From Mycobacterium sp. 852002-10029_SCH5224772 (GTDB lineage Bacteria; Actinomycetota; Actinomycetes; Mycobacteriales; Mycobacteriaceae), in the NCBI RefSeq assembly GCF_001667315.1, contig NZ_LZHT01000005.1, positions 1-64,000 on the forward strand: a stretch of DNA of 64,000 nt. Direction: 5' to 3'. Position 1 is the stretch's first letter, and each line of letters starts with the position of its first letter. Positions 1 to 8,292 of this stretch are shown here, piece after piece. The notes under the pieces were generated by a model. It ran no database searches. It was not told the origin of the DNA and saw only the letters and a list, made by a program, of their open reading frames with translations. Both the position numbers and the translations under genes were made by a program.

Positions 1-1
1 G

Positions 2-190
2 GTGCTCTGGGATGGTCGCCCCAACTACCGCAACCCGGAGACCGAGTTGCTGTCCCACATGGTGACCGCCAGCCGGCCCGCGCCGTGCGTTGTCGCTCGA
101 AGGTGGGCAAACGCATCACCGTCCGAAGCGGGGACTGACGTGGCGCATGGGACCACAGCTATGACGGGCCCGCGTCGCCGGCTCAAGTAA
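2..190 (+). CDS. 3' fragment of an unidentified reading frame upstream of nadD
   Basis: An open frame enters from the window edge and stops at 188-190, 11 bases before nadD. In related mycobacteria a von Willebrand factor A (CoxE-type) gene lies upstream of nadD on the same strand, and the first residues ([20 protein letters not shown]) would suit the C-terminal part of such a protein. After about residue 23 the composition becomes Arg/Ala/Pro-rich and no longer looks like a folded domain, so the end may be frameshifted or eroded. The family assignment is inference from position; the fragment is too short to be sure it is coding. Confidence 0.3.
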   Translation: MLWDGRPNYRNPETELLSHMVTASRPAPCVVARRWANASPSEAGTDVAHGTTAMTGPRRRLK

Positions 191-201
191 GCTGGCACAT
201 C

Positions 202-870
202 GTGCAAAAGCAGCTTCGCAGGTTGGGAGTGATGGGTGGGACGTTCGACCCCATCCATTACGGCCACCTGGTTGCCGCCAGCGAGGTCGCCGACCTGTTC
301 GACCTCGACCAAGTCGTGTTCGTGCCCAGCGGGCAGCCCTGGCAGAAGGATCGGCACGTCTCCGCCGCCGAGGACCGGTATCTGATGACGGTGATCGCCA
401 CGGCGTCCAATCCCCGTTTCTCGGTCAGCCGGGTCGACATCGACCGCGCCGGCCCCACGTACACCATGGACACGCTGCGCGACCTGCACGCCCTCAATCC
501 GGACTCCGAGCTGTACTTCATCACCGGCGCCGACGCGCTGGCCTCCATCCTGTCCTGGCAGGGCTGGGACACGCTGTTCGAGCTGGCGCACTTTATCGGG
601 GTCAGCCGGCCCGGCTACGAGCTGCGCCGCGAACACATCACCGGTGTGCTGGGTGAGCTGCCCGACGACGCGCTGACCCTGGTCGAGATACCGGCGCTGG
701 CGATCTCGTCGACCGATTGCCGTCGGCGCGCGGCACAGCGCCGGCCGCTGTGGTACCTGATGCCCGACGGTGTCGTGCAGTACGTCTCCAAGCGCCGGCT
801 CTACCGCACCGACGCGGGACCGGCCGTGACCGTGAACGAAACAAGCCTGACCCCAGGGGATCACCCGTGA
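202..870 (+). CDS. nadD: Nicotinate-nucleotide adenylyltransferase NadD
   Basis: NadD transfers AMP from ATP to nicotinic acid mononucleotide, giving deamido-NAD in the cytosol; it serves both de novo and salvage NAD synthesis. The protein (222 aa) has the nucleotidyltransferase phosphate-binding motif [11 protein letters not shown] near residues 12-22 and the C-terminal ISSTDCR motif (the family's ISST/SxxR adenylate site) near residues 169-175. The GTG start at 202 places the GGTFDP motif close to the N terminus, as in the M. tuberculosis homologue Rv2421c. It is the first intact gene of a five-gene operon and its stop overlaps the next start (GTGA at 867-870). Confidence 0.95.
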   Translation: MQKQLRRLGVMGGTFDPIHYGHLVAASEVADLFDLDQVVFVPSGQPWQKDRHVSAAEDRYLMTVIATASNPRFSVSRVDIDRAGPTYTMDTLRDLHALNPDSELYFITGADALASILSWQGWDTLFELAHFIGVSRPGYELRREHITGVLGELPDDALTLVEIPALAISSTDCRRRAAQRRPLWYLMPDGVVQYVSKRRLYRTDAGPAVTVNETSLTPGDHP

Positions 871-1262
871 GCGCCACGCAGGAAGCCATCGACATGGCGA
901 CGGTGGCCGCCGGCGCCGCCGCGTCCAAGCTCGCCGACGATGTCCTCGTCATCGACGTCTCCGCCCAGCTCGCCATCACCGACTGCTTCGTGATCGCTTC
1001 GGCGTCCAATGAGCGACAGGTCAACGCCATCGTCGACGAGGTCGAGGAGAAAATGCGCAAGGCCGGCTACAAACCCGCGCGCCGCGAGGGCACCCGCGAA
1101 GGCCGCTGGACGCTGCTGGACTATCGCGACATCGTCGTTCACATTCAGCACCAGGACGACCGCGACTTCTATGCGCTGGACCGGCTGTGGAGTGACTGCC
1201 CGGTGGTGCCGGTGATCCTGGACGAGGACGGCGGGGGCTCCGAAGACTCGAGCGCGCAATGA
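867..1262 (+). CDS. rsfS: Ribosomal silencing factor RsfS (Iojap/YbeB family)
   Basis: RsfS binds ribosomal protein uL14 on the free 50S subunit and blocks subunit joining when nutrients are scarce. The 131-aa product shows the compact Iojap fold signature: [30 protein letters not shown], then [21 protein letters not shown] and the FYALDRLW tail. The GTG start at 867 overlaps the nadD stop, and its own stop overlaps the gpgP ATG (ATGA at 1259-1262), so the genes are translationally coupled. The pairing nadD-rsfS is widespread in bacteria. Homologue of Rv2420c. Confidence 0.95.
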   Translation: MSATQEAIDMATVAAGAAASKLADDVLVIDVSAQLAITDCFVIASASNERQVNAIVDEVEEKMRKAGYKPARREGTREGRWTLLDYRDIVVHIQHQDDRDFYALDRLWSDCPVVPVILDEDGGGSEDSSAQ

Positions 1263-1933
1263 AGATTCGTCGCCTGATCATGTTGCGGCACGGGCAAACT
1301 GAGTTCAACGCCGGCAGCCGGATGCAGGGGCAGCTTGATTCCGAACTCAGCGAACTCGGGCGGGCGCAGGCCATCGCGGCCGCCGAGGTGCTGGGCAAGT
1401 TGCAGCCGTTGCTGATCGTGTCGTCGGATCTGCACCGCGCCTACGACACCGCGGTCAGGTTGGGGGAGCGCACCGGCTCGGCGATCCGGGTGGATCAACG
1501 GCTGCGAGAAACCCATCTCGGCGACTGGCAGGGCATGACCCATAGCGAGGTCGATGCGCAGGCGCCGGGCGCGCGGCTGGCCTGGCGCGAAGACGCCACC
1601 TGGGCCCCGCATGGCGGTGAGAGCCGCGTGGACGTCGCGGCCCGCAGTGTGCCGCTGGTTGCCGAACTGGTGTCCGGCGAGCCGGAATGGGGTGACCCAC
1701 ACGGGCCGGATCGCCCGGTGGTGCTGGTCGCCCACGGAGGCCTGATTGCCGCACTCTCGGCCGCGCTGCTGAAGCTTCCCGTCGGCAGCTGGCCGATTTT
1801 GGGCGGCATGGGCAACGCCAGCTGGGTGCAGCTGTCCGGACATTCCGGCGATGACAGCGACGAGTTCGACAGCATCCGGTGGCGTCTGGATGTGTGGAAT
1901 GCTTCGGCACAGGTGTCCAACGATGTCCTCTGA
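1259..1933 (+). CDS. gpgP: Glucosyl-3-phosphoglycerate phosphatase GpgP
   Basis: GpgP removes the phosphate from glucosyl-3-phosphoglycerate to give glucosylglycerate, an early step towards methylglucose lipopolysaccharide (MGLP). The 224-aa protein is a histidine phosphatase (phosphoglycerate mutase superfamily): the RHG catalytic motif is at residues 10-12 (phospho-accepting His11), and VLVAHGGLI further on supplies the second catalytic His. Length and sequence agree with Rv2419c. The ATG overlaps the rsfS stop and the end overlaps the octT start by 11 bases. Many family members were once annotated as phosphoglycerate mutase; the neighbour octT supports the MGLP role. Confidence 0.92.
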   Translation: MKIRRLIMLRHGQTEFNAGSRMQGQLDSELSELGRAQAIAAAEVLGKLQPLLIVSSDLHRAYDTAVRLGERTGSAIRVDQRLRETHLGDWQGMTHSEVDAQAPGARLAWREDATWAPHGGESRVDVAARSVPLVAELVSGEPEWGDPHGPDRPVVLVAHGGLIAALSAALLKLPVGSWPILGGMGNASWVQLSGHSGDDSDEFDSIRWRLDVWNASAQVSNDVL

Positions 1934-2777
1934 GCATCCCAGGCCCACGCTGCTGATTTTCGCGGACTCGCTGGCTTATTACGGGCCGACGGGCGGTCTA
2001 CCCGCCGACGATCCCAGAATTTGGCCGAACATCGTTGCCGCCCAACTGGGTTGGGATGTGGAGCTGATCGGCCGCATCGGCTGGACGTGCCGGGACGTCT
2101 GGTGGGCGGCGACCCAGGATCCACGGGCCTGGGCGGCGCTACCGCGGGCGGGCGCCGTCATCTTCGCCACCGGCGGCATGGATTCGCTGCCGTCGGTGTT
2201 GCCCACTGCGTTGCGTGAGCTGATCCGCTACGTGCGGCCGCCCTGGCTGCGGCGCTGGGTCCGGGACGGTTACGGGTGGCTGCAGCCCAGGCTCTCCCCG
2301 GTGGCCAGGCCCGCCTTGCCGCCGCGCCTGAGCGCCGACTACCTCGAACAGACCCGTGGCGCAATCGATTTCAACCGCCCCGGGATCCCGATCGTGGCGT
2401 CGCTGCCGTCGGTGCACATCGCCGACACCTATGGCAGGGCCCACCACGGTCGCGCGGGGACCGTGGCCGCGATCACCGAATGGGCGCAAAGCCACGATGT
2501 GCCCCTGGTGGATCTCAAAGCCGCTGTCGCAGAACATGTGATGGACGGCGGGGGAAACCCCGACGGCATCCACTGGAATTTCGAGGCTCACCAGGCGGTG
2601 GCGGAGCTGATGCTCAAGGCGCTCGCCGAGGCCGGCGTGGCGACGATGCAGAGCGCGCAGCGCGATGAGGAGGAGCCGCGCAATCAGGCCGGCGTGGCGA
2701 CGATGCAGAGCGCGCAGCGCGATGAGGAGGAGCCGCGCAATCAGGCCGGCGTGGCAAACGATAAGCCCCACTCGTGA
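1923..2777 (+). CDS. octT: MGLP octanoyltransferase OctT with repeat-extended C terminus
   Basis: OctT (Rv2418c family) is reported to octanoylate the glucosylglycerate-derived primer of methylglucose lipopolysaccharide. The protein is an SGNH/GDSL-type esterase-fold enzyme: FADSLAYYG near residue 14 holds the nucleophile Ser and [13 protein letters not shown] near residue 220 holds the Asp/His pair. The ATG at 1923 lies inside gpgP and gives 284 aa, longer than the roughly 250 aa I recall for the M. tuberculosis protein. The extra length is the C-terminal tail encoded by two 57-bp MIRU-like repeats (2631-2744), which keep the frame open and translate as two 19-residue acidic units ([19 protein letters not shown]). 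The tail lies after the catalytic His and is probably dispensable. The stop overlaps the degV start (GTGA). Confidence 0.9.
   Translation: MSSEHPRPTLLIFADSLAYYGPTGGLPADDPRIWPNIVAAQLGWDVELIGRIGWTCRDVWWAATQDPRAWAALPRAGAVIFATGGMDSLPSVLPTALRELIRYVRPPWLRRWVRDGYGWLQPRLSPVARPALPPRLSADYLEQTRGAIDFNRPGIPIVASLPSVHIADTYGRAHHGRAGTVAAITEWAQSHDVPLVDLKAAVAEHVMDGGGNPDGIHWNFEAHQAVAELMLKALAEAGVATMQSAQRDEEEPRNQAGVATMQSAQRDEEEPRNQAGVANDKPHS
2631..2744 (+). repeat. Two tandem 57-bp MIRU-like units in the 3' end of octT
   Basis: Units 2631-2687 and 2688-2744 are identical 57-mers beginning GCCGGCGTGGCGACGATGCA; a third partial copy (GCCGGCGTGGC) follows at 2745-2755. The core with GACGATGCAGAGCG and GATGAGGAGGAGC has the character of mycobacterial interspersed repetitive units, which sit between or inside operon genes. 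Because 57 is divisible by 3, copy-number change would alter OctT length without shifting frame. The polypurine GAGGAGGAG may act as a ribosome-binding signal, as proposed for MIRUs. Confidence 0.85.
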
Positions 2778-3607
2778 CCGTCGTGGTGGTGACCGACTCG
2801 TCGGCCCGGCTGCCGGCCGACCTACTCGAAAAGTGGGGGATACGCGTCGTTCCGCTGCACATCTTGCTCGACGGCACCGATCTGCGCGACGGTGTGGACG
2901 ACGTCCCGGAGGACATCCACAAGCTTGCGGCGACCACCGCGGCCGCCACGCCGGCCGAACTCGCCGACGCTTACCAGCAGGCGTTGGCCGACAGCGGCGC
3001 CGATGGTGTGGTGGCGGTGCACATTTCGTCGGCACTGTCGGGAACCTGCCGGGCCGCCGAACGCACCGCGGCCGACCTCGATCCCAGCGTGCGCGTGATC
3101 GATTCCAAATCGGCGGCGATGGGCACCGGCTTCGTAGCCATGGCCGCCGCGCGGGCGGCGGCGGCGGGCGCTGACCTGGACGCCGTCGCGGACGCTGCGC
3201 GCTCGGCCGTGGCACGCGGACATGCGTTCATCGTCGTACACCGACTAGACAACCTGCGTCGCAGCGGACGCATCGGCGGTGCGGCGGCGTGGCTGGGCAC
3301 CGCCCTGGCGCTCAAACCGTTGTTGCGGATTGACGACGGGAAACTCGTTCTGGCCCAACGAGTGCGCACCGTCACCCACGCCACGGAGGCGATGATCGAC
3401 CGGGTCTGCCAGGTCGTCGGCGACGGCACCGCCGCCTTGGCGGTCCACCACGTCAACAACCCCGACGGTGCCGCCGAGGTGGCCACGGCGCTGGGCAAGC
3501 GGCTGCCGACCTGCGAGCCGGCGATCGTCACCGAGCTGGGGCCGGTGCTGGCGCTCCACGTCGGCGCGGGCGCGGTCGCGGTGAGTGTGGAACTCGCGCA
3601 GACCTAG
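2774..3607 (+). CDS. DegV family fatty-acid-binding protein
   Basis: DegV proteins bind a long-chain fatty acid in a cleft between two alpha/beta domains; in several bacteria they deliver exogenous fatty acids to a kinase (FakB), but that role is not proven in mycobacteria. The 277-aa protein has the N-terminal [10 protein letters not shown] motif, the [13 protein letters not shown] lipid-contact loop near residue 80, and [17 protein letters not shown] near residue 155. GTG start overlaps the octT stop. The stop overlaps that of the convergent mmpL gene by a few bases. In M. tuberculosis the next gene would be eis; here an accessory block begins instead. Confidence 0.9.
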   Translation: MTVVVVTDSSARLPADLLEKWGIRVVPLHILLDGTDLRDGVDDVPEDIHKLAATTAAATPAELADAYQQALADSGADGVVAVHISSALSGTCRAAERTAADLDPSVRVIDSKSAAMGTGFVAMAAARAAAAGADLDAVADAARSAVARGHAFIVVHRLDNLRRSGRIGGAAAWLGTALALKPLLRIDDGKLVLAQRVRTVTHATEAMIDRVCQVVGDGTAALAVHHVNNPDGAAEVATALGKRLPTCEPAIVTELGPVLALHVGAGAVAVSVELAQT

Positions 3608-6528
3608 CTGGGCGATGGCGCCGGAGCGCTGACCGGCCGTCGCGCATTGTCACCGCGCGGGTGTACAACCTGCGGCCACCAGAACCACCGTCCGAGCAAC
3701 GTCGCGATCGACGGCATCAAAAGCGTGCGCACGATCAGCGTGTCGAGCAGCAGACCGATGCACACGGTCGACCCGAACTGTCCGAGCACCCGCAGATCGC
3801 TACCCAACATGGACGCCATGGTGAAGGCGAACACCAGACCCGCCGCCGTCACCACACCACCGGTGCCGGCCATCGATCGAATGATCCCCGTCTTGAGCCC
3901 GCGGTGGATCTCTTCGCGGAACCGGGACACCAGCAGCAGGTTGTAGTCGGATCCGACCGCCAACAAGATGATGACCGACAGCGCCATCACGATCCAGTGG
4001 ATTCTGATGCCGAACAAATCCTGCCAAATCAGCACGGACAGACCGAAAGACGCCGCGATCGAGCTGGCCGCGGTGCCGACGATCACCAGCGCGGCCACCA
4101 CACTTCGGGTCAGCAGCAGCATGATCATGAAGATCAGCGTCAGGGCCGACACCACGGCGATCATCAGGTCGTACTTCTCGCCGTCGGCCATGTCCTTGAA
4201 CGTCGCGGCGGTCCCGCCGAGATACACCCTGGCATCCGACAGCGACGACTGCTTCAACGCCTCCTGCGCGGCGGTGCGCTCGGCATCGACCTGCGCAATG
4301 CCCTCCGGCGACATCGGATCGCCCTGGTGGGTGATGAAGAACCGCGCCGACTTACCGTCCGGCGACAAAAACATCCGAAGGCCCGTCTGGAAATCGGGGT
4401 TATCAAAGGCTTCCGGCGGGAGATAGAAGAAGTCGTCGTTCTTCGACGCGTCGAAGCTTTGGCCCATGACGATGCCGGTGTTGCTCATCGCCTCCATCTG
4501 GTCGATCATTGCCTTGAACGTCTGGTAGAGCGTCAGCGTGATGCCCCTGGTCGTCTTCAGCGTGGTGATCAGCGTGGGAAACAGCGCAGTCAGGTCGCGT
4601 GACGCTTTGGCGGTGTGCGCGATGTCGGTCGTCAAATAGTGGAACTGCTCGGCCAGTTGGTCGAACCCGTCGAACGTGTCGAACAGCGACCGTAGCCCGA
4701 TGCACACGGGAATGTCGTAGCAGTGCTTCTCCCAGTAGAAGTACGTGCGGACCGGGCGGAAGGTGTCGTCGAAGTCCGCGATGTGGTCGCGCAGGGTGTC
4801 GGTGATTTGCGACGTGACCGCCGTGGTCTTTGCGCTGTCCTCGGCGGCGTTGGCCAAATCGAGCGACACCTCGTACTGGCGCTGCGTGGTGTCGATCTGG
4901 GTCTGCAGGTCATCGGCCAGTCTCAGGATGTCGGCCATGCGCTCCCTGAGGAACCCCATATTCTGCATCGTCGTCTGGCTTTGGACGCTGTTCTGGAACG
5001 GAATCGAGCTGTGCTGAATCGGAATGCCCAACGGCCTCGTGATGTCCTGGACCATCGCGATGCCGAGCGTGCGCATCTCGTTTTTGGCCACCCGGTCCAG
5101 CACCAGCATGTCGGCCGGGTTCCGCATGTCGTGGTTGGACTCGATCATCAACAGGTCGGGGTTCATGCGTGCCTCGGAGAAATGCCGATTCGCGGCCTCT
5201 TGCCCTTGATTGGACGGAGCCGACAACGGCAGGTAGTGGCGGTCGTTGTAGCTCGTGTGGAAGCTCGGCAGGGCAATCATGCCGACTAACACGACCGCGG
5301 CGCTGACGACCAAAACTGGTGCGGGCCAACGCACTACAGTGGTGCCCACGCGCCGCCACAGCCGCCCACCCTTGGCCGCCCGCTTGGTTTCGAACAGGTG
5401 GAAGCGACTGCCGACAAAAACAACCGCCGGGCCCAGCGTCAGACCGGCCGCCACCACCACCAGCATGCCGATCGCCACCGGCGCGCCCATGGTGTTGAAC
5501 CAGGGTAGCCGCGCAAAACTCAGGCAGTAGGTCGCCCCGGCGATAGTCAGCCCGGACCCCAGGACGACGGGGGCCACCCCTTTAAAGGTGGTGTAGTACG
5601 CGGTTTCTCGATCCTCACCTTCGCGCAGCGCCTCTTGATAGCGGCCGACGAGGAAAATGCCGTAGTCCGTACCCGCGGCGATCGCCAGCATGGTGAGGAT
5701 GTTGGCGGCAAACGTGGTGAGCCCAAATGCGTTGTGGTACGCGAGAACCGCGACGACGCCCCGCGAACAGGCCAGCGCGACAAAGGTCATGAACAGCTGG
5801 ATCAACGTCGTGACGATGGACCGGTAAACCAGCAGCAGCATGATCGCGATGGCGCCCAGGGTGAACAGCGTGATCTTGGCCAGGCTGGCGTTACCGATGA
5901 TGTGCATGTCGTCGGACAGCGCCGCCGGGCCGGTGACGTAGGCCTTCACACCGGGTGGCGCCTTGTTCTCCTCGATCACCTTGCGCACGGCGTCCACGGA
6001 CTCGTTCGCCTGCGTCGTGCCCTGGTTACCGGCGAGGTTCACCTGCACATAGGCGGCCTTGGCGTCGGCGCTCTGAGCGCCCGCGGCCGTCAGCCGGTCG
6101 CCCCAGAAGTCCTGGATGTGCTGGATGTGCTTGGGGTCCTGGCGGAGTTGGCGAATCAGCTTGTCGTAGTACTGGTGCGCGTCCGGGCCAAGGGGGTGCT
6201 GACCCTCGAGCACGATCATCACAGTGCTGTTCGAGTCGAATTCGTGGAAGTTATGGCCGAGGCGCAGCATCGCCTTCATCGACGGCGCGTCCAGCGGCGC
6301 CATCGGCGCCGAATGCGCCTCACCGACGACTTCCAACGAGGGAACGATGACGTTCACCAGCACCGTGATGGCCAGCCAGCCCAAAATGATCGGTATCGCG
6401 AAGATGCGGATCGCATGGGGAAGGTAAGGCCGGTGGCCGCGGTCGGCCATGGACAGGCCTCGGGTTTTGATCGGGCCGGTGTCTGCCGCGCTCAGCTCGC
6501 GTTCGGTCTCGTTGTTCACATCGCTCAT
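3604..6528 (-). CDS. MmpL4/MmpL5-type RND transporter
   Basis: MmpL proteins are inner-membrane RND pumps that export lipids or siderophores using proton motive force. This 974-aa protein has the MmpL layout: one N-terminal TM helix (about residues 40-65), a first periplasmic domain, a TM bundle with the proton-relay type motif AAGTDYGIFLVGRYQEAL, a large second periplasmic domain with an alpha-helical hairpin, and a second bundle with AVGSDYNLLLVSRFREEI. Sequence and pairing with mmpS resemble MmpL4/MmpL5, which export carboxymycobactin and some drugs, rather than the TPP pump at 11228. Its ATG overlaps the mmpS stop (ATGA at 6525-6528). Substrate is not determined by the sequence. Confidence 0.88.
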   Translation of the reverse strand: MSDVNNETERELSAADTGPIKTRGLSMADRGHRPYLPHAIRIFAIPIILGWLAITVLVNVIVPSLEVVGEAHSAPMAPLDAPSMKAMLRLGHNFHEFDSNSTVMIVLEGQHPLGPDAHQYYDKLIRQLRQDPKHIQHIQDFWGDRLTAAGAQSADAKAAYVQVNLAGNQGTTQANESVDAVRKVIEENKAPPGVKAYVTGPAALSDDMHIIGNASLAKITLFTLGAIAIMLLLVYRSIVTTLIQLFMTFVALACSRGVVAVLAYHNAFGLTTFAANILTMLAIAAGTDYGIFLVGRYQEALREGEDRETAYYTTFKGVAPVVLGSGLTIAGATYCLSFARLPWFNTMGAPVAIGMLVVVAAGLTLGPAVVFVGSRFHLFETKRAAKGGRLWRRVGTTVVRWPAPVLVVSAAVVLVGMIALPSFHTSYNDRHYLPLSAPSNQGQEAANRHFSEARMNPDLLMIESNHDMRNPADMLVLDRVAKNEMRTLGIAMVQDITRPLGIPIQHSSIPFQNSVQSQTTMQNMGFLRERMADILRLADDLQTQIDTTQRQYEVSLDLANAAEDSAKTTAVTSQITDTLRDHIADFDDTFRPVRTYFYWEKHCYDIPVCIGLRSLFDTFDGFDQLAEQFHYLTTDIAHTAKASRDLTALFPTLITTLKTTRGITLTLYQTFKAMIDQMEAMSNTGIVMGQSFDASKNDDFFYLPPEAFDNPDFQTGLRMFLSPDGKSARFFITHQGDPMSPEGIAQVDAERTAAQEALKQSSLSDARVYLGGTAATFKDMADGEKYDLMIAVVSALTLIFMIMLLLTRSVVAALVIVGTAASSIAASFGLSVLIWQDLFGIRIHWIVMALSVIILLAVGSDYNLLLVSRFREEIHRGLKTGIIRSMAGTGGVVTAAGLVFAFTMASMLGSDLRVLGQFGSTVCIGLLLDTLIVRTLLMPSIATLLGRWFWWPQVVHPRGDNARRPVSAPAPSPS

Positions 6529-6989
6529 GCGGACTTCACCAGGCAGAAGGTCTGGGCGTTATGGCCGTCGGAATTCTGATTGTCGCGGACGACGCCGTCC
6601 ACGGTGATCTTGCAACTGATCGTGCTGCCGTCGCTCTGCGCCATGATGTTGGCGCTCACCGAGGGCAGCGTGGTCGAGATCGTGGTCGACCAGGGCAGCG
6701 GCGCATTGTTCACCTGATGCGTGTCGGCGTTCTCGTCCCAGTAATTGATGTTCGCCGTCGTGCCCGGGGAGCCGGAGATTTCGTAGACGACGACCTTCGG
6801 GTTGAACTGCACGATTTCGATCCCCTTGCCGGCGTTTGCGTTGAGATCTTCCGAGCCGAAGATTTTGTGCAGCCGCGACACGATCAGCGCCGAGACCGCC
6901 AGAACGACCACCAGCAGCAGCGGTATCCACGCGTGCTTCACGACGCGGGTCAAGACGCCGTGGCGAGAACCTGAGTTTGGACTAGCCAT
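6525..6989 (-). CDS. MmpS accessory membrane protein (MmpS4/S5 type)
   Basis: MmpS proteins are small, single-pass periplasmic partners of MmpL pumps. The ATG at 6989, preceded by a purine-rich AAAGGCGG stretch, gives 154 aa with one TM helix at about residues 20-38 followed by a beta-sandwich domain containing the family pattern NPKVVVYEISGSPGTTANINYWD and a conserved Cys pair (SCKITVDG and TFCLVKSA) likely to form a disulfide. An in-frame upstream start at 7031 would only add a charged leader. It is translationally coupled to the mmpL gene. The upstream palindrome at 7080-7096 may control the pair. Confidence 0.85.
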   Translation of the reverse strand: MASPNSGSRHGVLTRVVKHAWIPLLLVVVLAVSALIVSRLHKIFGSEDLNANAGKGIEIVQFNPKVVVYEISGSPGTTANINYWDENADTHQVNNAPLPWSTTISTTLPSVSANIMAQSDGSTISCKITVDGVVRDNQNSDGHNAQTFCLVKSA

Positions 6990-7079
6990 CACCTGACCGC
7001 CTTTCGCCCACCGCTTCGGGCCCTGCCGCAAAGCTCACCAACCATCGCCGACGACACCACTGTCACGGAACGTTTACTC

Positions 7080-7096
7080 GGTTAGGCATCCTAACC
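7080..7096. promoter_or_regulatory. Perfect inverted repeat upstream of mmpS (possible metalloregulator site)
   Basis: GGTTAGG-CAT-CCTAACC is a perfect 7-bp inverted repeat about 90 bases upstream of the mmpS start. The right arm CTAACCTTA fits the IdeR half-site CTWACCTWA, but the spacing of the two halves is 4 bp longer than in a canonical 19-bp iron box, so it is not a standard IdeR site. mmpS4-mmpL4 of M. tuberculosis is IdeR-controlled, which makes an iron-linked regulator plausible here. Function is inferred. Confidence 0.5.
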
Positions 7097-7151
7097 TTAG
7101 TGCACGCAAGCGTTCCTCCGGGGGCCGCCGGGTGGGCGGGCGGCATCGCCG

Positions 7152-8210
7152 CTAGCGCGCCAGGCGGCCGGTGACCGGCGGCAAATCGGCCAGCGTCACG
7201 ATTCCCGGCCTGGCCGCCACCACCGCCGGGACGGCATTGGTGACCGGCATCGCGGTGTAGATCATTCCCAACCCCATGAACCCGGGCTCCGTCCAGTCCT
7301 TGGGCGGCAGGCAGTGCAGGACGGTGCGCATGTTGGGCAGCCCGAACACCTGAATGACGTGCCCGTGCTCGAGCGGTTTGGGCGGTACGACGTGACTGCC
7401 CATGGTCCAGTTGAACCCGACGCTGACGACGTTGCGATCGCCGACCCAGCCGCGGTGGTAGCCGTAGACGCTGCCGACGGTTCCGGCGGGAATTTTCATG
7501 AAACCCAGATCGGAGTCACCGGTGGCCGCGGTGAACGTGACATCGAAGGTCATCTTGTCCAGCTTCGCCCCGATCGCGTCGGCCATCATGGCCGCCGACT
7601 CGGCGAAGACCTCGCTTTCCCGTCGCACGTTTTCGGCCAGGCCGGGGGTGTCGGGGTCTTGCGAGAACCCCATGGCGGTTTGCGTTTCCGCCGATTCGTA
7701 GGTCGAGCAGTCCACCGACTCGGTGATCCGGATCTCGTCGACGCGCTCGCACGAGGCGGACAGCACCATGCCGACCATGTTGGTCATGCCCGGATGCGCG
7801 CCGCTGCCGAAAATCGTCGAATTGCCCTTCTGGCAGGCGGCCTCGATGCGCTGCCGATCTTCGGGCGTCTGCTTACCACCGGTGATCCAGGCCGCACTGG
7901 TGCACACGTTGACTCCCGACTCCAGCAGCCGCACCAGCTCGTCGACGTTAGGCCACAACGGGTTGTAGCAACACGCGTCCGCGCCGAGGGCGAGCAGCGC
8001 GTCGATGTCGTTGGTCGCGGCCACCCCTGTCGGCTCCGGCCGGCCCGCCAGCTCGGCGGCGTCGACACCGACCTTTTCCTCGCCGTGCGCAAATACCCCG
8101 ACCAGTTCCATGTCGGGCCTTCCGATGATGGCGTGCAGCGACCGCCGCCCGATGTTCCCGGTCGTCCACTGGATGACGCGTAAGGGACGGTCCGTGCTGG
8201 GTGTGCTCAT
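7152..8210 (-). CDS. DapB-like NAD(P)-binding dehydrogenase
   Basis: A 352-aa Rossmann-fold protein of the dihydrodipicolinate-reductase-like / 2,4-diaminopentanoate dehydrogenase family; several paralogues of unknown substrate exist in mycobacteria. The nucleotide-binding motif WTTGNIGRRSLHAI lies near residues 15-28, followed by the family patterns NVCTSAAWITGG and FGSGAHPGMTNMVG in the middle. The ATG at 8210 follows a good AGGAG site. It lies 82 bp downstream of the FAAL gene on the same strand, so it could be co-transcribed with the lipid locus, but nothing in the sequence ties it to that pathway. Cytosolic; substrate unknown. Confidence 0.75.
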   Translation of the reverse strand: MSTPSTDRPLRVIQWTTGNIGRRSLHAIIGRPDMELVGVFAHGEEKVGVDAAELAGRPEPTGVAATNDIDALLALGADACCYNPLWPNVDELVRLLESGVNVCTSAAWITGGKQTPEDRQRIEAACQKGNSTIFGSGAHPGMTNMVGMVLSASCERVDEIRITESVDCSTYESAETQTAMGFSQDPDTPGLAENVRRESEVFAESAAMMADAIGAKLDKMTFDVTFTAATGDSDLGFMKIPAGTVGSVYGYHRGWVGDRNVVSVGFNWTMGSHVVPPKPLEHGHVIQVFGLPNMRTVLHCLPPKDWTEPGFMGLGMIYTAMPVTNAVPAVVAARPGIVTLADLPPVTGRLAR

Positions 8211-8292
8211 CGTGGCTCCTTTGCCGCTGCGGGGGTGGAACCATTATGCGAAGCGCGCTACCCGTCGGCGCGCGCGCGTCCACCGCTTCGGC

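Noticed and set aside
25..864. 279-codon open frame antisense to nadD
   Set aside because: Opposite a well-conserved gene, Arg/Gly/Val-rich, produced by GC-rich third positions; no ribosome site or domain.
7080..7096. Canonical IdeR box upstream of mmpS
   Set aside because: Half-sites match but the spacing is 4 bp too long; kept only as a candidate palindrome.
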